A stretch of 64,000 nucleotides of DNA from contig JAEEON010000017.1 of assembly GCA_016284305.1 (NCBI GenBank), positions 35,550-99,549 of the forward strand. The letters are read 5' to 3'. Numbering within the stretch: the stretch's first letter is position 1; each line of letters starts with the position of its first letter. The notes beneath the pieces were generated by a model. The model searched no databases, had not been told where the DNA came from, and was given only the letters and a program-made list of their open reading frames with translations. Source of the DNA: Bacteroidales bacterium. GTDB lineage: Bacteria; Bacteroidota; Bacteroidia; Bacteroidales; F082. Made by a program: the position numbers and the translations under genes. Shown piece after piece: positions 17,037 through 28,700 of this stretch.

Positions 17037-19037
17037 ATGAACGCATTAAACGATTTCCAGAAAGAGATCCTGGCCGGCATCCCGGATGAGTTGCCGGAGG
17101 TGAAACCCTATGACACCACCATCAACCACGCCCCGAAGCGCAAGGACATCCTAAGCAAGGAAGAGAAGAAACTGGCCGTCCGCAACGCCCTGCGGTATTT
17201 CCCCAAGAAGTTCCATGCCACCTTGGCCCCCGAGTTCGCCGAGGAGCTGGAGACCTACGGTCGCATCTACATGTACCGTTTTCGTCCCTCCTATAAGATG
17301 TATGCTCGTCCCATCGAGGAATATCCTGCCAAATGCAAGCAGGCGGCAGCCATCATGTTGATGATTCAGAACAACCTCGACCCCGCGGTGGCCCAGCACC
17401 CGCACGAGCTCATCATCTACGGCGGCAACGGCGCCATCTTCCAGAACTGGGCCCAATATCGTCTGGTGATGCAATACTTGGCCAACATGACCGAGGAACA
17501 GACCCTGGCCATGTACAGCGGTCACCCGATGGGACTCTTCCCCTCACACAAGGACGCTCCGCGTGTGGTCGTCACCAACGGCATGATGATCCCCAACTAC
17601 TCCAAGCCGGATGACTGGGAACGTTACAATGCCTTAGGCGTCACCCAATACGGTCAGATGACGGCAGGTTCCTACATGTACATCGGCCCCCAAGGCATCG
17701 TCCACGGCACCACCATCACCGTGCTCAACGCAGCCCGCAAACAAGGCGGAGGCACAGCTGGCAAGCTGTTCATCACTGCTGGACTGGGAGGCATGAGCGG
17801 TGCCCAACCCAAAGCGGGTAACATCGCCGGCGTGGTCAGCATCACCGCCGAGATCAACCCGGCGGCCACAATGAAGCGTTACGAACAAGGCTGGGTGGAC
17901 GAGATCCATGACAACATCGAGGAACTCTTCAAACACGTCAACGAGAGCATCGCCAAGAAAGAAGCTCGCAGCTATGCCTACCAAGGCAACGTGGTCGATC
18001 TCTGGGAGTATGCTGCCGAACACGACATCCACGTCGATCTAGGCTCCGACCAGACCTCACTGCACAACCCCTGGGCCGGTGGCTACTATCCCGTGGGACA
18101 GTCGTTCGAGGAGTCCAAGGTCATGATGGCTGAGAATCCCGATCTCTTCAAAGAGAAAGTTCAGGCTTCGTTGCGCCGCCATGTGGCTGCCATCAACAAG
18201 CTCACCGCCAAAGGCATGTACTTCTTTGACTATGGCAACGCCTTCCTCCTGCAGAGCAGCCGTGCCGGCGCCGACATCCTGAAAGCTGACGGTACTTTCC
18301 GTTATCCTTCCTATGTGCAGGACATCATGGGCCCAATGTGCTTCGACTACGGCTTCGGTCCCTTCCGTTGGGTCTGCGCCTCAGGAAAACCCGAAGATCT
18401 GGCAGTGACCGACGACATCGCTTGCAACGTCCTCGAAGAGATTGCCCGCACGGCACCTGCCGAAATCCAGCAGCAAATGCGCGACAACATCCAGTGGATC
18501 CGTGGAGCTCAAGCCAACCACCTCGTAGTCGGCTCACAGGCCCGCATCCTCTATGCCGACTGTGAAGGCCGCACCAAGATCGCTGCCGAGTTCAACAAGG
18601 CCATTGCCGACGGACGTCTCAGCGGACCTGTAGTTTTAGGACGTGACCACCACGATGTCTCCGGCACCGACTCACCTTTCCGTGAGACTTCCAACATTTA
18701 CGACGGTTCGTCGTTCACTGCCGACATGGCCATCCAGAACGTCATCGGCGACGGCTTCCGCGGTGCCACCTGGGTCTCCATCCACAACGGCGGTGGCGTG
18801 GGCTGGGGCGAAGTCATCAACGGAGGCTTCGGCATGGTTCTCGACGGCACTCCAGAGGCTGACCGTCGTCTCCATTGCATGCTCCATTGGGACGTCAACA
18901 ATGGCATCGCCCGACGCAACTGGGCACGCAACGAAGGTGCCACCTTCGCCATCAAACGCGCCATGGAAGTCGAGCCCCGGCTCAAGGTCACCCTTCCCAA
19001 TCTCGTCGATGACAAGACCTTGGAGGGTCTATTCTAA
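17037..19037 (+). CDS. hutU: urocanate hydratase
   Basis: Converts urocanate to imidazolone propionate in histidine catabolism, using tightly bound NAD. The protein has 666 residues, the long form I associate with Bacteroidota rather than the roughly 555-residue proteobacterial form. Motifs: IYGGNGAIFQNWAQY, GQMTAGSYMYIGPQGIVHGT, the NAD loop GLGGMSGAQPKAGN (about 250-263), the active-site region GPMCFDYGFGPFRWVC, and HNGGGVGWGEVINGGFG near the C-terminus. No other hut gene lies nearby, and mfd starts 3 bp after its stop, so the two are probably transcribed together. Confidence 0.97.
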   Translation: MNALNDFQKEILAGIPDELPEVKPYDTTINHAPKRKDILSKEEKKLAVRNALRYFPKKFHATLAPEFAEELETYGRIYMYRFRPSYKMYARPIEEYPAKCKQAAAIMLMIQNNLDPAVAQHPHELIIYGGNGAIFQNWAQYRLVMQYLANMTEEQTLAMYSGHPMGLFPSHKDAPRVVVTNGMMIPNYSKPDDWERYNALGVTQYGQMTAGSYMYIGPQGIVHGTTITVLNAARKQGGGTAGKLFITAGLGGMSGAQPKAGNIAGVVSITAEINPAATMKRYEQGWVDEIHDNIEELFKHVNESIAKKEARSYAYQGNVVDLWEYAAEHDIHVDLGSDQTSLHNPWAGGYYPVGQSFEESKVMMAENPDLFKEKVQASLRRHVAAINKLTAKGMYFFDYGNAFLLQSSRAGADILKADGTFRYPSYVQDIMGPMCFDYGFGPFRWVCASGKPEDLAVTDDIACNVLEEIARTAPAEIQQQMRDNIQWIRGAQANHLVVGSQARILYADCEGRTKIAAEFNKAIADGRLSGPVVLGRDHHDVSGTDSPFRETSNIYDGSSFTADMAIQNVIGDGFRGATWVSIHNGGGVGWGEVINGGFGMVLDGTPEADRRLHCMLHWDVNNGIARRNWARNEGATFAIKRAMEVEPRLKVTLPNLVDDKTLEGLF

Positions 19038-19040
19038 TAC

Positions 19041-22000
19041 GTGACATTGGACAACACGCATCGCATCTATTCCGGCCTTACCGGCTCTGCCAAAGCCTTC
19101 GCCGTGGAAGAACTCTTTCGCGAAAAGGGCGGACAGCATCTGGTAATCTGCACCTCAAAAGAGGATGCAGCCTACTTCTATAACGACTTGGAAGCCCTCT
19201 TCGGCGAACGGGAGATGGACTATAGCAAGAAACAGATCCTCTACTACCCCACCTCCTACAAACGACCTTACGAACCGGAACGGCCAGACAACACCTATAT
19301 CCTCTCACGCACAGAGGTGCTGCAACGCATCTCCACCAGTGAGCGACGCACCATCATCGTCAGCTACCCCGAAGCCCTCAGCGAAAAAGTCTTCACCCGA
19401 AGACTCCTCGCCAAAAACACATTCAAAGTAAAACAAGGTGACAAGATCAACCTTGACTTCCTCACCGACCTTCTCTTTGAATATGGCTTCGAAAATGTCG
19501 ATTTCGTTGTTGAACCCGGACAATTCGCCATCCGAGGCGGCATCATCGACGTATTCTCTTTCGCCAACGACAACCCTTACCGCATCGAGTTCTTCGGTGA
19601 TGAAGTCGATAGCATCCGAAGTTTCGACATTGCCAGCCAACTCTCCATCGAAAGGCTAAACCAAATCGTACTGCTGCCCAACATGCAACAGCAAGCCTTC
19701 ATCGAAGAACGCGAGTCTATCCTGGAATACTTGCCCAAGGCCACCACGATATGGATCGAGGAGATGTCGTTCTTTGCGGCACAAATCGACAAGGAGTATG
19801 AAAGAGCAGTGGAAGCCTGGGAAAAGTTGGAGACATCACCGCTAGATGATGTTAATACACTGGGGAACGACGTCCACATAACTCCGGGGAAGTTGTTCGC
19901 TAAATCGGAAGAATTGCTGAAAGCCTTGGAGGCACATCCGACCATTGAGTTTGGAAAACAGAATACAGGAGACAAATCTTTCCACACCACCCCTCAGCCG
20001 ATCTTCAACAAGAACTTCGGAATGCTTATCGACAACCTCAACGAATATCGCGAGCGAGGCTACCGCATCATCCTCTACTCCGAGAGCTCCAAGCAACTCG
20101 ACCGCATCCAGGCTATCCTTAACGACATCCAACACCACGATGAACTGCATAGCGATTTTGAGCGCAAGCTCATTGCCATCCATGCCGGCTTCATCGACCA
20201 CGACAACAAGGTGTGTCGCTACACCGACCACCAAATCTTCGAACGCTACCACCGCTATCACCTGCGTGACAATTTCAGTACCAAGCAAGCCATCACCCTT
20301 AAAGACCTTTATGACTTGAAACCGGGCGATTACGTCACACATATCGACCATGGCATCGGACGTTTTGAAGGACTGATGACCATGGATGTCCATGGCAAGT
20401 CGCAGGAAGTGCTTCGTTTGACCTACAACAAGGGCGACACCTTATATATAAGTATCCACTCGCTGCACCAAATCGCGAAGTACAGTTCCAAGGATGGTGC
20501 CGAGCCCTCCCTTAGCACTCTAGGCTCCAACACCTGGAACCGGCTCAAGTCGAAAACCAAGAGCAAAGTCAAGGACATTGCCCGGGAACTCATCAAGCTC
20601 TACGCTGAGCGAAAGCAGAGCAAAGGATTCCAATTCGCTCCCGACAGCTATCTGCAAAACGAGCTGGAGGCCTCCTTCATCTACGAGGACACCCCCGACC
20701 AACTCAAGGCCACCAACGATGTCAAACGCGACATGGAATCGGCCAGCCCCATGGACCGTCTCATCTGTGGCGACGTCGGCTTCGGCAAAACCGAGATTGC
20801 CATCCGCGCTGCCTTCAAGGCCGCCACCGACTCCAAACAAGTCGCCGTGCTAGTCCCCACCACCGTTTTGGCATTGCAACACTACCAGACCTTCAGCTCT
20901 CGACTCGAAGGCTTCCCTGTCAACATCGAATACCTCAACCGCTTCAAGACCGCAAAACAGCAAAAGGAGATCCTGAAACGCTTGGAGGAAGGACAAATCG
21001 ACATCATCATCGGCACCCATCGCCTAACAGGCAAGGATGTCAAGTTCAAGGACCTCGGGTTGCTCATCATCGATGAGGAACAGAAATTCGGAGTCGCCGT
21101 CAAAGAGAAGCTCAAGGAGATGAAGGCCAACGTCGATACCTTGACACTCACCGCCACCCCTATCCCTCGCACTTTGCAGTTCTCCATGATGGGTGCTCGC
21201 GACCTCAGCGTCATCAACACCCCACCCCCCAACCGCTACCCGGTACAAACTGAGCTGCGCACCTTCGACGGCGAGCTGATCCGCGAAGCCATCCTCTTCG
21301 AGATGGCTCGCAACGGACAGGTGTTTTTCATCCACAACCGCGTGCAGAACATCATGGACGTCCACGACATGATCATGAGCTATGTGCCAGGCTGCCGCAT
21401 CGCCGTGGCCCACGGCCAGATGGAAGGAAGCAAGTTGGAAGAGATCATGCTCGACTTCATCGCTGGCGACTACGACGTGCTTCTCTGCACGACCATTGTC
21501 GAATCAGGTCTCGACATCCCCAATGCCAACACCATCATCGTCAACGACGCCCATCGTTATGGGCTCAGCGACCTGCATCAGCTGAGGGGAAGAGTGGGAC
21601 GTTCCAACAAGAAAGCTTTCTGCTACCTGCTCACTCCACCGTTCAACACCCTCACCGAAGAGGCCCAAAAACGACTTAGAGCCTTGGAGGAGTTCTCCGA
21701 CCTCGGCAACGGCATCAACATCGCCATGCGCGACCTCGATATCAGAGGCGCCGGCAACCTCCTCGGCGCTGAACAGAGCGGTTTCATCAACGACATCGGC
21801 TTCGAAACCTATCACAAAATCCTCGACGAAGCCATCGCCGAACTCAAAGCCAACGAGTTCTCCGACCTCTTCGACAAGGAGAAGGACCTGGAATACGTCA
21901 CCGACTGTGTCATCGAAACCGACATGGAGGTGCTCCTGCCTGCCGACTACATCAACTCCACCGCCGAGCGCGTCAGCCTTTACACCGAACTCGACCACAT

Positions 22001-22352
22001 CAAGACCGAGGAAAGGCTTTTGGAATTCGGAAATCAACTCACCGACCGATTTGGACCGATGCCCAAACCCGTCATTGACCTCATCAACACCGTTAGATTA
22101 CGCTGGATGGCCAAGGACCTGGGATTTGAAAAGATTGTATTAAGGGATAACTTGATGGTGGCTCATTTCGTAAGCAATCAAGAATCAGCATATTACGAGA
22201 CAAGCATCTATCAACAGGTCATGCAATACATTCTAAATCATCCCAAACGTTGCACTGTCAAAGAAGCTCACGAGAAACTCATTTTGACCATCAAAGAGGT
22301 GGCCACTGTCACCCAAGCCCTTAGTATTATCAAGGGAATGGCTGAAAAATAA
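19041..22352 (+). CDS. mfd: transcription-repair coupling factor
   Basis: ATP-dependent DNA translocase that removes RNA polymerase stalled at lesions and recruits UvrA. Its 1103 residues contain, in order: a UvrB-like N-terminal part with the FAIRGGIIDVFSF motif (about 155-167); the CarD-like RNA polymerase interaction domain (about 425-490, KPGDYVTHIDHGIGRFEG); a RecG-like helicase with Walker A GDVGFGKTE (near 577), Walker B IIDEEQ (near 675) and motif VI QLRGRVGRSNKKAFCYLL; the TRG-type region EEFSDLGNGINIAMRDLDIRG; and a C-terminal regulatory domain. The start is a GTG at 19041, 3 bp after hutU. No hairpin terminator is obvious after it; an A/T-only dyad lies at 22356-22378. Confidence 0.97.
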   Translation: MTLDNTHRIYSGLTGSAKAFAVEELFREKGGQHLVICTSKEDAAYFYNDLEALFGEREMDYSKKQILYYPTSYKRPYEPERPDNTYILSRTEVLQRISTSERRTIIVSYPEALSEKVFTRRLLAKNTFKVKQGDKINLDFLTDLLFEYGFENVDFVVEPGQFAIRGGIIDVFSFANDNPYRIEFFGDEVDSIRSFDIASQLSIERLNQIVLLPNMQQQAFIEERESILEYLPKATTIWIEEMSFFAAQIDKEYERAVEAWEKLETSPLDDVNTLGNDVHITPGKLFAKSEELLKALEAHPTIEFGKQNTGDKSFHTTPQPIFNKNFGMLIDNLNEYRERGYRIILYSESSKQLDRIQAILNDIQHHDELHSDFERKLIAIHAGFIDHDNKVCRYTDHQIFERYHRYHLRDNFSTKQAITLKDLYDLKPGDYVTHIDHGIGRFEGLMTMDVHGKSQEVLRLTYNKGDTLYISIHSLHQIAKYSSKDGAEPSLSTLGSNTWNRLKSKTKSKVKDIARELIKLYAERKQSKGFQFAPDSYLQNELEASFIYEDTPDQLKATNDVKRDMESASPMDRLICGDVGFGKTEIAIRAAFKAATDSKQVAVLVPTTVLALQHYQTFSSRLEGFPVNIEYLNRFKTAKQQKEILKRLEEGQIDIIIGTHRLTGKDVKFKDLGLLIIDEEQKFGVAVKEKLKEMKANVDTLTLTATPIPRTLQFSMMGARDLSVINTPPPNRYPVQTELRTFDGELIREAILFEMARNGQVFFIHNRVQNIMDVHDMIMSYVPGCRIAVAHGQMEGSKLEEIMLDFIAGDYDVLLCTTIVESGLDIPNANTIIVNDAHRYGLSDLHQLRGRVGRSNKKAFCYLLTPPFNTLTEEAQKRLRALEEFSDLGNGINIAMRDLDIRGAGNLLGAEQSGFINDIGFETYHKILDEAIAELKANEFSDLFDKEKDLEYVTDCVIETDMEVLLPADYINSTAERVSLYTELDHIKTEERLLEFGNQLTDRFGPMPKPVIDLINTVRLRWMAKDLGFEKIVLRDNLMVAHFVSNQESAYYETSIYQQVMQYILNHPKRCTVKEAHEKLILTIKEVATVTQALSIIKGMAEK

Positions 22353-22713
22353 TCGTATTTTTTTTTAGAAAAAAAATTAAAAATATTTCCACTAATTCAT
22401 TTTTTTGTATATTTGCAAGTCCAAAGTAGGGTTTCAGCCCCTTTGGTTTTGTTAGAACAATTGTTTTAGATTTATAGTTTATTATGACAAAACGCAATGA
22501 CACATTAAGTCGTCAACGCATCATGGAAGGCGGATCTCCCCGGTTCGCACCTGTTTTGTTTATAATAAACCCAAAGAACCAATTTTTAGGTACACCTTAT
22601 TATATTAATGTCGGAACCCAAGAGCGGAAGAAAGTGGATCTGGAAGCTCAAAAAACTAAATTACTGAAATTCAATTTATTAATTAACTAAATTATTAATC
22701 AAAATTTCCAACT
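22353..22713 (+). other. long leader region before the 22714 giant gene
   Basis: 361 bp without a convincing gene. It holds a T-tract/A-tract dyad after mfd (22356-22378), a TAnnTTTG box at 22408-22415, a GGG-TTTCAG-CCC micro-hairpin near 22429, and an AT-rich end with the motif TTAATTAACTAA (22679-22690) that recurs before two later giant genes. A 68-codon frame at 22484-22690 is possible but resembles nothing I recognise. If the box is used, the transcript has a leader of almost 300 nt, long enough for regulatory structure. Confidence 0.5.
22408..22415 (+). promoter_or_regulatory. TAnnTTTG box upstream of the 22714 giant gene
   Basis: TATATTTG followed by GCAAG. It is the only full match in the region and lies about 300 bases before the start codon. 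Confidence 0.5.
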
Positions 22714-25700
22714 ATGAAAAAAGTTCTATGGATTGCATGTTTATTATGTATGATGCCATTCTTAGGCTACACACAGATGCATGCAGGTCTTGCAGCGCAA
22801 GACGATGAGATTGTCTTTGGACAACCTCCAGTTTCGAAAGAACTGCCATCGCACATTGAGTTGAGGAACATTGCCCTCACGCCTAAAACACGTGACGGTG
22901 CTGATCCCGTTTGGGCCCACGCAATGTTCATTCCTCCGCACAACTACACGTTTGGTAGGTACTACGAAGTCACCGAAGGCGGTGAGATCACCCAGCGCAT
23001 GATGTACAACAACTGGTACTACAGTTCAGCCGAGTACTACTATGATGCTGAGACCAACCCCAACCCACCCGAGTTCCCGGTTTGGGCTTACGCTGAGGAT
23101 TACGTCCAAGGCTTCATGACACTGAATTACAACGATGGTACTCCAAACCAGAATTGGCATTCCCCAGTGTCGTTGAGCATGAACGATATTACTTATGACT
23201 ACAATCATGGACGCATGCTTGGTATCAAGCATGGACGTATCTACAACATTATCATCGACGGTGACCAAGCCGGTAGAAGCGAGTTGCTCTATGACTACGC
23301 CGATCATGATAACCTGAAGCCGATCGCCATTGCTGCTGACCTCGACGGTACCCTGTATTTCGTCTCCACCAGTACTGACGGTGAAGAACCCTCCAGCCTC
23401 TACAAGTTCGAAAGCGACGATGAGGACCTGACTACCCCTGTTTTGGTTGGTGAAGAAGGAGCTCTCGATTGGGCTGCTTGGTCTATCCAAACCATGGCTT
23501 TCAACCACAAGACTCGCGAGCTCTTCTGGTGGGCCAATGACAAGGACGGTAACAGCCAGCTGAAGAAGATCAACAAGGACGACGCCACTCTCGTCGAGGA
23601 TGTGACCGACCTCCTGCAAACCGGTATCGGTGGTCTGATCTTCCAGTTCGACTATAAACCTTACACCGCTACCTGCGTCGATGAAGATGGCAATATGTTA
23701 ACTGACGGAACCCTGTTGCTCGACAACGGTGAGGCTGTTAACACCTACAAGCCTGGCCAAGACGTGACCGTCACCATCACCGCTCCTCAGTGCATGTCAC
23801 TTTTGAACCTCTATGTCTATGCAGCTGAAGATCATAATACGATCATCGAAACCTTCACGGCTGACGACATGGAAGATGGCACCATCACCTTCGTCATGCC
23901 TGCTTGCGATGTTGACATCTATGCTGAATGGATCGGTAACGATCATGAGATCACTGTGACTTATGTTTGCGCAACAAACCCCTCCATCATGACCAACATG
24001 CCTGACCTCATCACCACTAACCCTGCTGGTACAGCACTCTGCGGTGATCTGGTCACCATCTACTATCAACATCCTGAAGGCTACATCCTGACCGAACTCA
24101 CAGCCACCCCCAACTGCCAGGTGAGCACTCCGTACATCACTCCGAACAGCACCTATTGCACCTTCAACATGCCCGATAACGACGTCGCTGTTAATGGCAG
24201 ATATGTCTATATCATTACTGGTGATGTTGAAGACATTTGCCAATGGCAACCTCTAGGCCACGTTCCGAATGAAGTATGCACCTTGTCTTCACCTCACACC
24301 CACACCTATTACTTCCAGAAACCTGGAACCAGCAACTGGCTTGTATTGAGTGAAGAACAAATGATGGATGGCAACACCTTCGATACTCCTGGTACTTGGC
24401 AATACTATGCCGCATTCCACAACCAATACGGCACCTTCACCGCCAAACCTAAGAGCTTCCAAGTCTATGCCGCTCCTCAGAGCATCGCTATTGAAGGCAA
24501 CCAGTACAACTGCGAAGGCGACAGCATCGTCCTTAATGTTGTTCCTACTCCTGCCAACGCTGTCATGACTGGCACATTCGTTTGGTTCAAGGATGGTGAA
24601 GAACTTATGGAAACCACTGAACCCAAGCTCGTCATCAACCCCATCGCCAAGGCTGACGCTGGTTTGTATAACGTAGTCTATACTCCTGCTACCGACGCTA
24701 CCGCTGATCAAGAAACTGAACCCGTCTGCGAGTTCACTCTTGAAGAAGGTTACCCCGTCAACGTTGCATCACTGCCGAACAACCCGATTGTCCGCATCAA
24801 GGACGGCCAGAACCCCATCTGCTACAACAGCCCCGTGGAGATCGAATGGGATCACGGTGTGTTGAACCCGGATGAATATGAGTTCCAATGGTACACCCTG
24901 GACGAAGAAGGTGAATGGGCCGCTATCGAAGGCGCTACCGGTTATGTCTATGAGACCGATGCTCTCACCGCAGCCACTGACTTCATGCTGAGCATCCACT
25001 ACGCTGGTGAGTATAGTCTCTGCCACGCTGAAAGCGAACCCTTCACTGTCGAAGTCATGGAAGAAACCTTCCTCGAGTTCGACGGCGACATGGAGACCTG
25101 CCAAGGCTACAATCCAGACAACAACCCAACAGTGGTTGGCGAATTCAAGAATTTCCAATGGACCTTCGACGGCACCGTTCTGCATGAAACCAGCAACACT
25201 CTCCACTTCGAGAACACTGTTGCTAACGGCGACGGCGACCTCCTCGATACTCCTGGAACCTTCGTCGTGTATGTCAGCGCACAAACTGATGATGAAAACG
25301 AATGCACCATCAACGGCCAATTCGAATTCACTGTGAAAGAACTGCCCGACGTCACAATCGCCAACAACATCACTGACGATATCGCTCACTACGATGACAG
25401 CCCGATCCTCACCATCAACGTGTGCAAAGGCACCTCTGTCATCCTGACTGCTGAAGGAGCTAGCAACTATCGTTGGGATCCTACCAGCGAGACCACCCAA
25501 GAAATCAACTTCGTTGCTATGGAATCCACCGCTTACTCCGTGTCAGGCTACGATGAAAACACTGGTTGCTGGAACACCACCACCATCAACATCGAAGTTA
25601 CTGAACTTCCTGAGATCACTTGGATTACCCCGAGTGCAGACACCACCTTCGGCATGATCATGATCATCAACGGCAGCATCACCAACGAATTCCAACTCGT

Positions 25701-28700
25701 GGCTGAACCTGCTGGCGGCATCTTCGCATGGGTCGAAGAAGGAGAAGACATCAACGTGATTGACCACCCAATCGAAGACGGTATCTTCAATCCGTCATTG
25801 CTCGGCATCGGCAACTTCCAACTGATCTACAGCTATCAAGATCCTACAACAGGATGCGATGCTGAAGAAAAGATCGACATCACCATTGAGAAGCCTTACT
25901 GGACCGACGAAGACAAGTGGGATCCAGAATGGTATGATGCTTGCGTGTTAGCTCACCGTTTCGAAATCACCAACCCAGCTCAAATGGGTTCCTTCATGGC
26001 CTATGTCTATGGCTTGAACGGCGTTCCACAAACCGACTTCGCAGGTGACACCATTTGGATCACCAACAACATCGACCTCCTCGAGATGCCTTACTTCTAC
26101 CGCCCATTCTGCGACACCGCTCGCTTTGCCGGTGTGCTTGATGGTACTGGCAAGGTCGTCAGCAACATGACCATCACTGAAGACAACCTGGAGATGTTTA
26201 TGGAAGAAGGCTGGATCCGTAACCTCGGCATCAAAGATGCTAACATCACCAGCGTCGGTGAACCTTGCATCGTCAGCATCGATGAAGGCGCTATGTTGCA
26301 CAACAGCTACGTCACCATGCCTAACCTGGTCAACGTCATCCCGAACCTCCAACCCACTGGCGAAGTGAGAAACGTTTACTACCTGGATAACGAACACTCT
26401 GTCTATATTGACAACGCCTATGCTCTCCAAGCCTACGAATGTGGAGACAAGGAGGTAGCAGAAACCGAGACAGCTCAAGTGATTATCAACAACATCACTC
26501 CTGAAGAATTGCTCATCTCTCTTGGTGGAGAACCCGAGAAATTCGAAGGCATCCTTGAAGAGTGGGTCTGGATCCAAAACGACTTCATCTACAGAGACTG
26601 GCGCACTGACGGTGATGACGACCTGAGCCAAATCAACTACGGCTATCCGTTCCTGACCGAGGCATTTGTCCACCATCACTACATGTGCTTGGCCGATGAC
26701 TGCTACGGCACTGGAGCCTACGAAGGCACCCAAACCCGTACCATCAACAGCCTCGTCACTGAAGAAGGCGTTGACTACGAATTTGCCATGAACGGCGATG
26801 CCATCACCTATGTTTATACTCCTGAATCAGAAAACGTGGTGGTTGACTCCATCCTTGTTGAAGCCCTCGGATACAATGGCATCCAAGACAGCACCTTCGT
26901 CGTCGCTGGACCTGGCTATGAATACGAATTCAACATGCCGGTTGACAGCATCTATCTGCCAGCTTACACGCTCCGCGTCACTCCTTATGCTAGAAGAAGC
27001 TACTGGACCGACGAAGGCAACTACGATGAAAATTGGTATAATGACTGCGTCTTAGCCAACCGTTATGAGATCACTTCTAATGAACAACTTGCTGCTTTGG
27101 CCTACATGGTCAACGTTGAAGGAGAGACTTTCGAAGGTGACACTATCCATATCACTGGAAGCGAAACCCTCAATTCCGAACTCCTCGACATGAGCGGTCA
27201 CTACTGGAAACCGATCTACAACTTTGCAGGTGTGCTTGATGGCACTCACTACATCGTTGACAACCTCTTCATCAATGAGAACAACGAATGCGACGCTGAA
27301 GAAGGATTACTGGGCTACAACGCCATGTTCGTGAACTGCAGCGGTAGCATCATCAACCTGGGTATCCAGGATGCTGTCCTGCCCGAACCAAGCGAAGACT
27401 GCCACGTGGCTACCTTCATCGTCAACAACAGCGATAACTTCAATGGTTCCGTCATCAACAGCTTTGCCACCACCGATCCTGCTCTGCACCTGCAAGTGGA
27501 AATCGCTGAAGGCAATAGCGTTACGGTGACCAACACCTACACCCTCGACGAAGGCGGCAACATGATCGACCACAACCATAACGGCATCGATTTCGCTGCC
27601 CTGAGAGAGTGGGTCATCAACATGTCTGCTGAATACCCGATGATCTTCTGGGATTGGAAGTTGGATGACCAACTCATCAACTACAACTATCCTGTCCACA
27701 GCGTACAATATGTTGGAGGCTGGGCCATCACCTACATTCCTGACCACCTCAATCCTAACAACGGATTTATCAGTGGCGTAGAAACTGCTTACGCAGATGA
27801 AATCGTTACAGTGACCAAGAATCCTGATTGGTGCTATGACATGATCTCTTGCGTGGTTGATCTCGGCGATGAAATCCTCGATATCAGCAGCACCATGCAA
27901 TTCACCATGCCCGACAATCCTGTGACTGTCACTGCAGAGTTCGCTCCTAAGAACTGGACGCTCACCGTCAACTACCTGTTGATGGACGGCACACCAATTC
28001 CGGATGCTGATCCTAGTGTCTATCCTCAGATGCATGTTGACGACGAAATCCTCGTTGATGACTATGCAGCCGAATTCGCTGACTACGAACTCATCACCGA
28101 TGATGAAACGATCAACCAAGACGAAGTGATGGAGTGCGGTGACAAGGTTGTGAACTACTACTACCAAGGCAAGATGCACGAAATCACCTTCTGCGAGAAC
28201 GACACCGAATACGAAGTTAACTACACCACTGATCCTGAAGGCGAAGCTCGCTATGGCGAAACAGTGACCCTCACCGTCGAGACTGAGGATGGCGTGTCAA
28301 TCATGGGCGTCACCATCACCGACATGGAAGGCAATACAGTGCCTTACGAAGGCAGCAACGGTGTGTTCACCTTCGTCATGCCTGCTACTGATGTAATGAT
28401 CTGCGCTGAATTCGACGAAGAATACTGGGATGATAGAGGTCCTGCCGATATCACCTGGTACCTCGAGAACCCCGGACAGAGCGAGTACATCCTGACCACC
28501 GACTCAATGCTTGGCGGTCTCGCCGCTCTGGTTACTGGCAGACAATGGATCATCGACGATGAATTGATCGACGCTGAGACCCTCGCTAACATCGACTTCG
28601 CTGGTGTGGACATCATCCTCCAAAGCGAACAAGAAGAAGGCGAGATCAACCTGATCGAGCACAAGTGGAGACCAATCGGCGCCCAGATTGAATTCTTGAA

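Noticed and set aside
22484..22690. A 68-codon frame in the long leader
   Set aside because: No signal, domain or ribosome binding site, and its end overlaps the AT-rich leader motif; kept only as a possibility in the leader entry.
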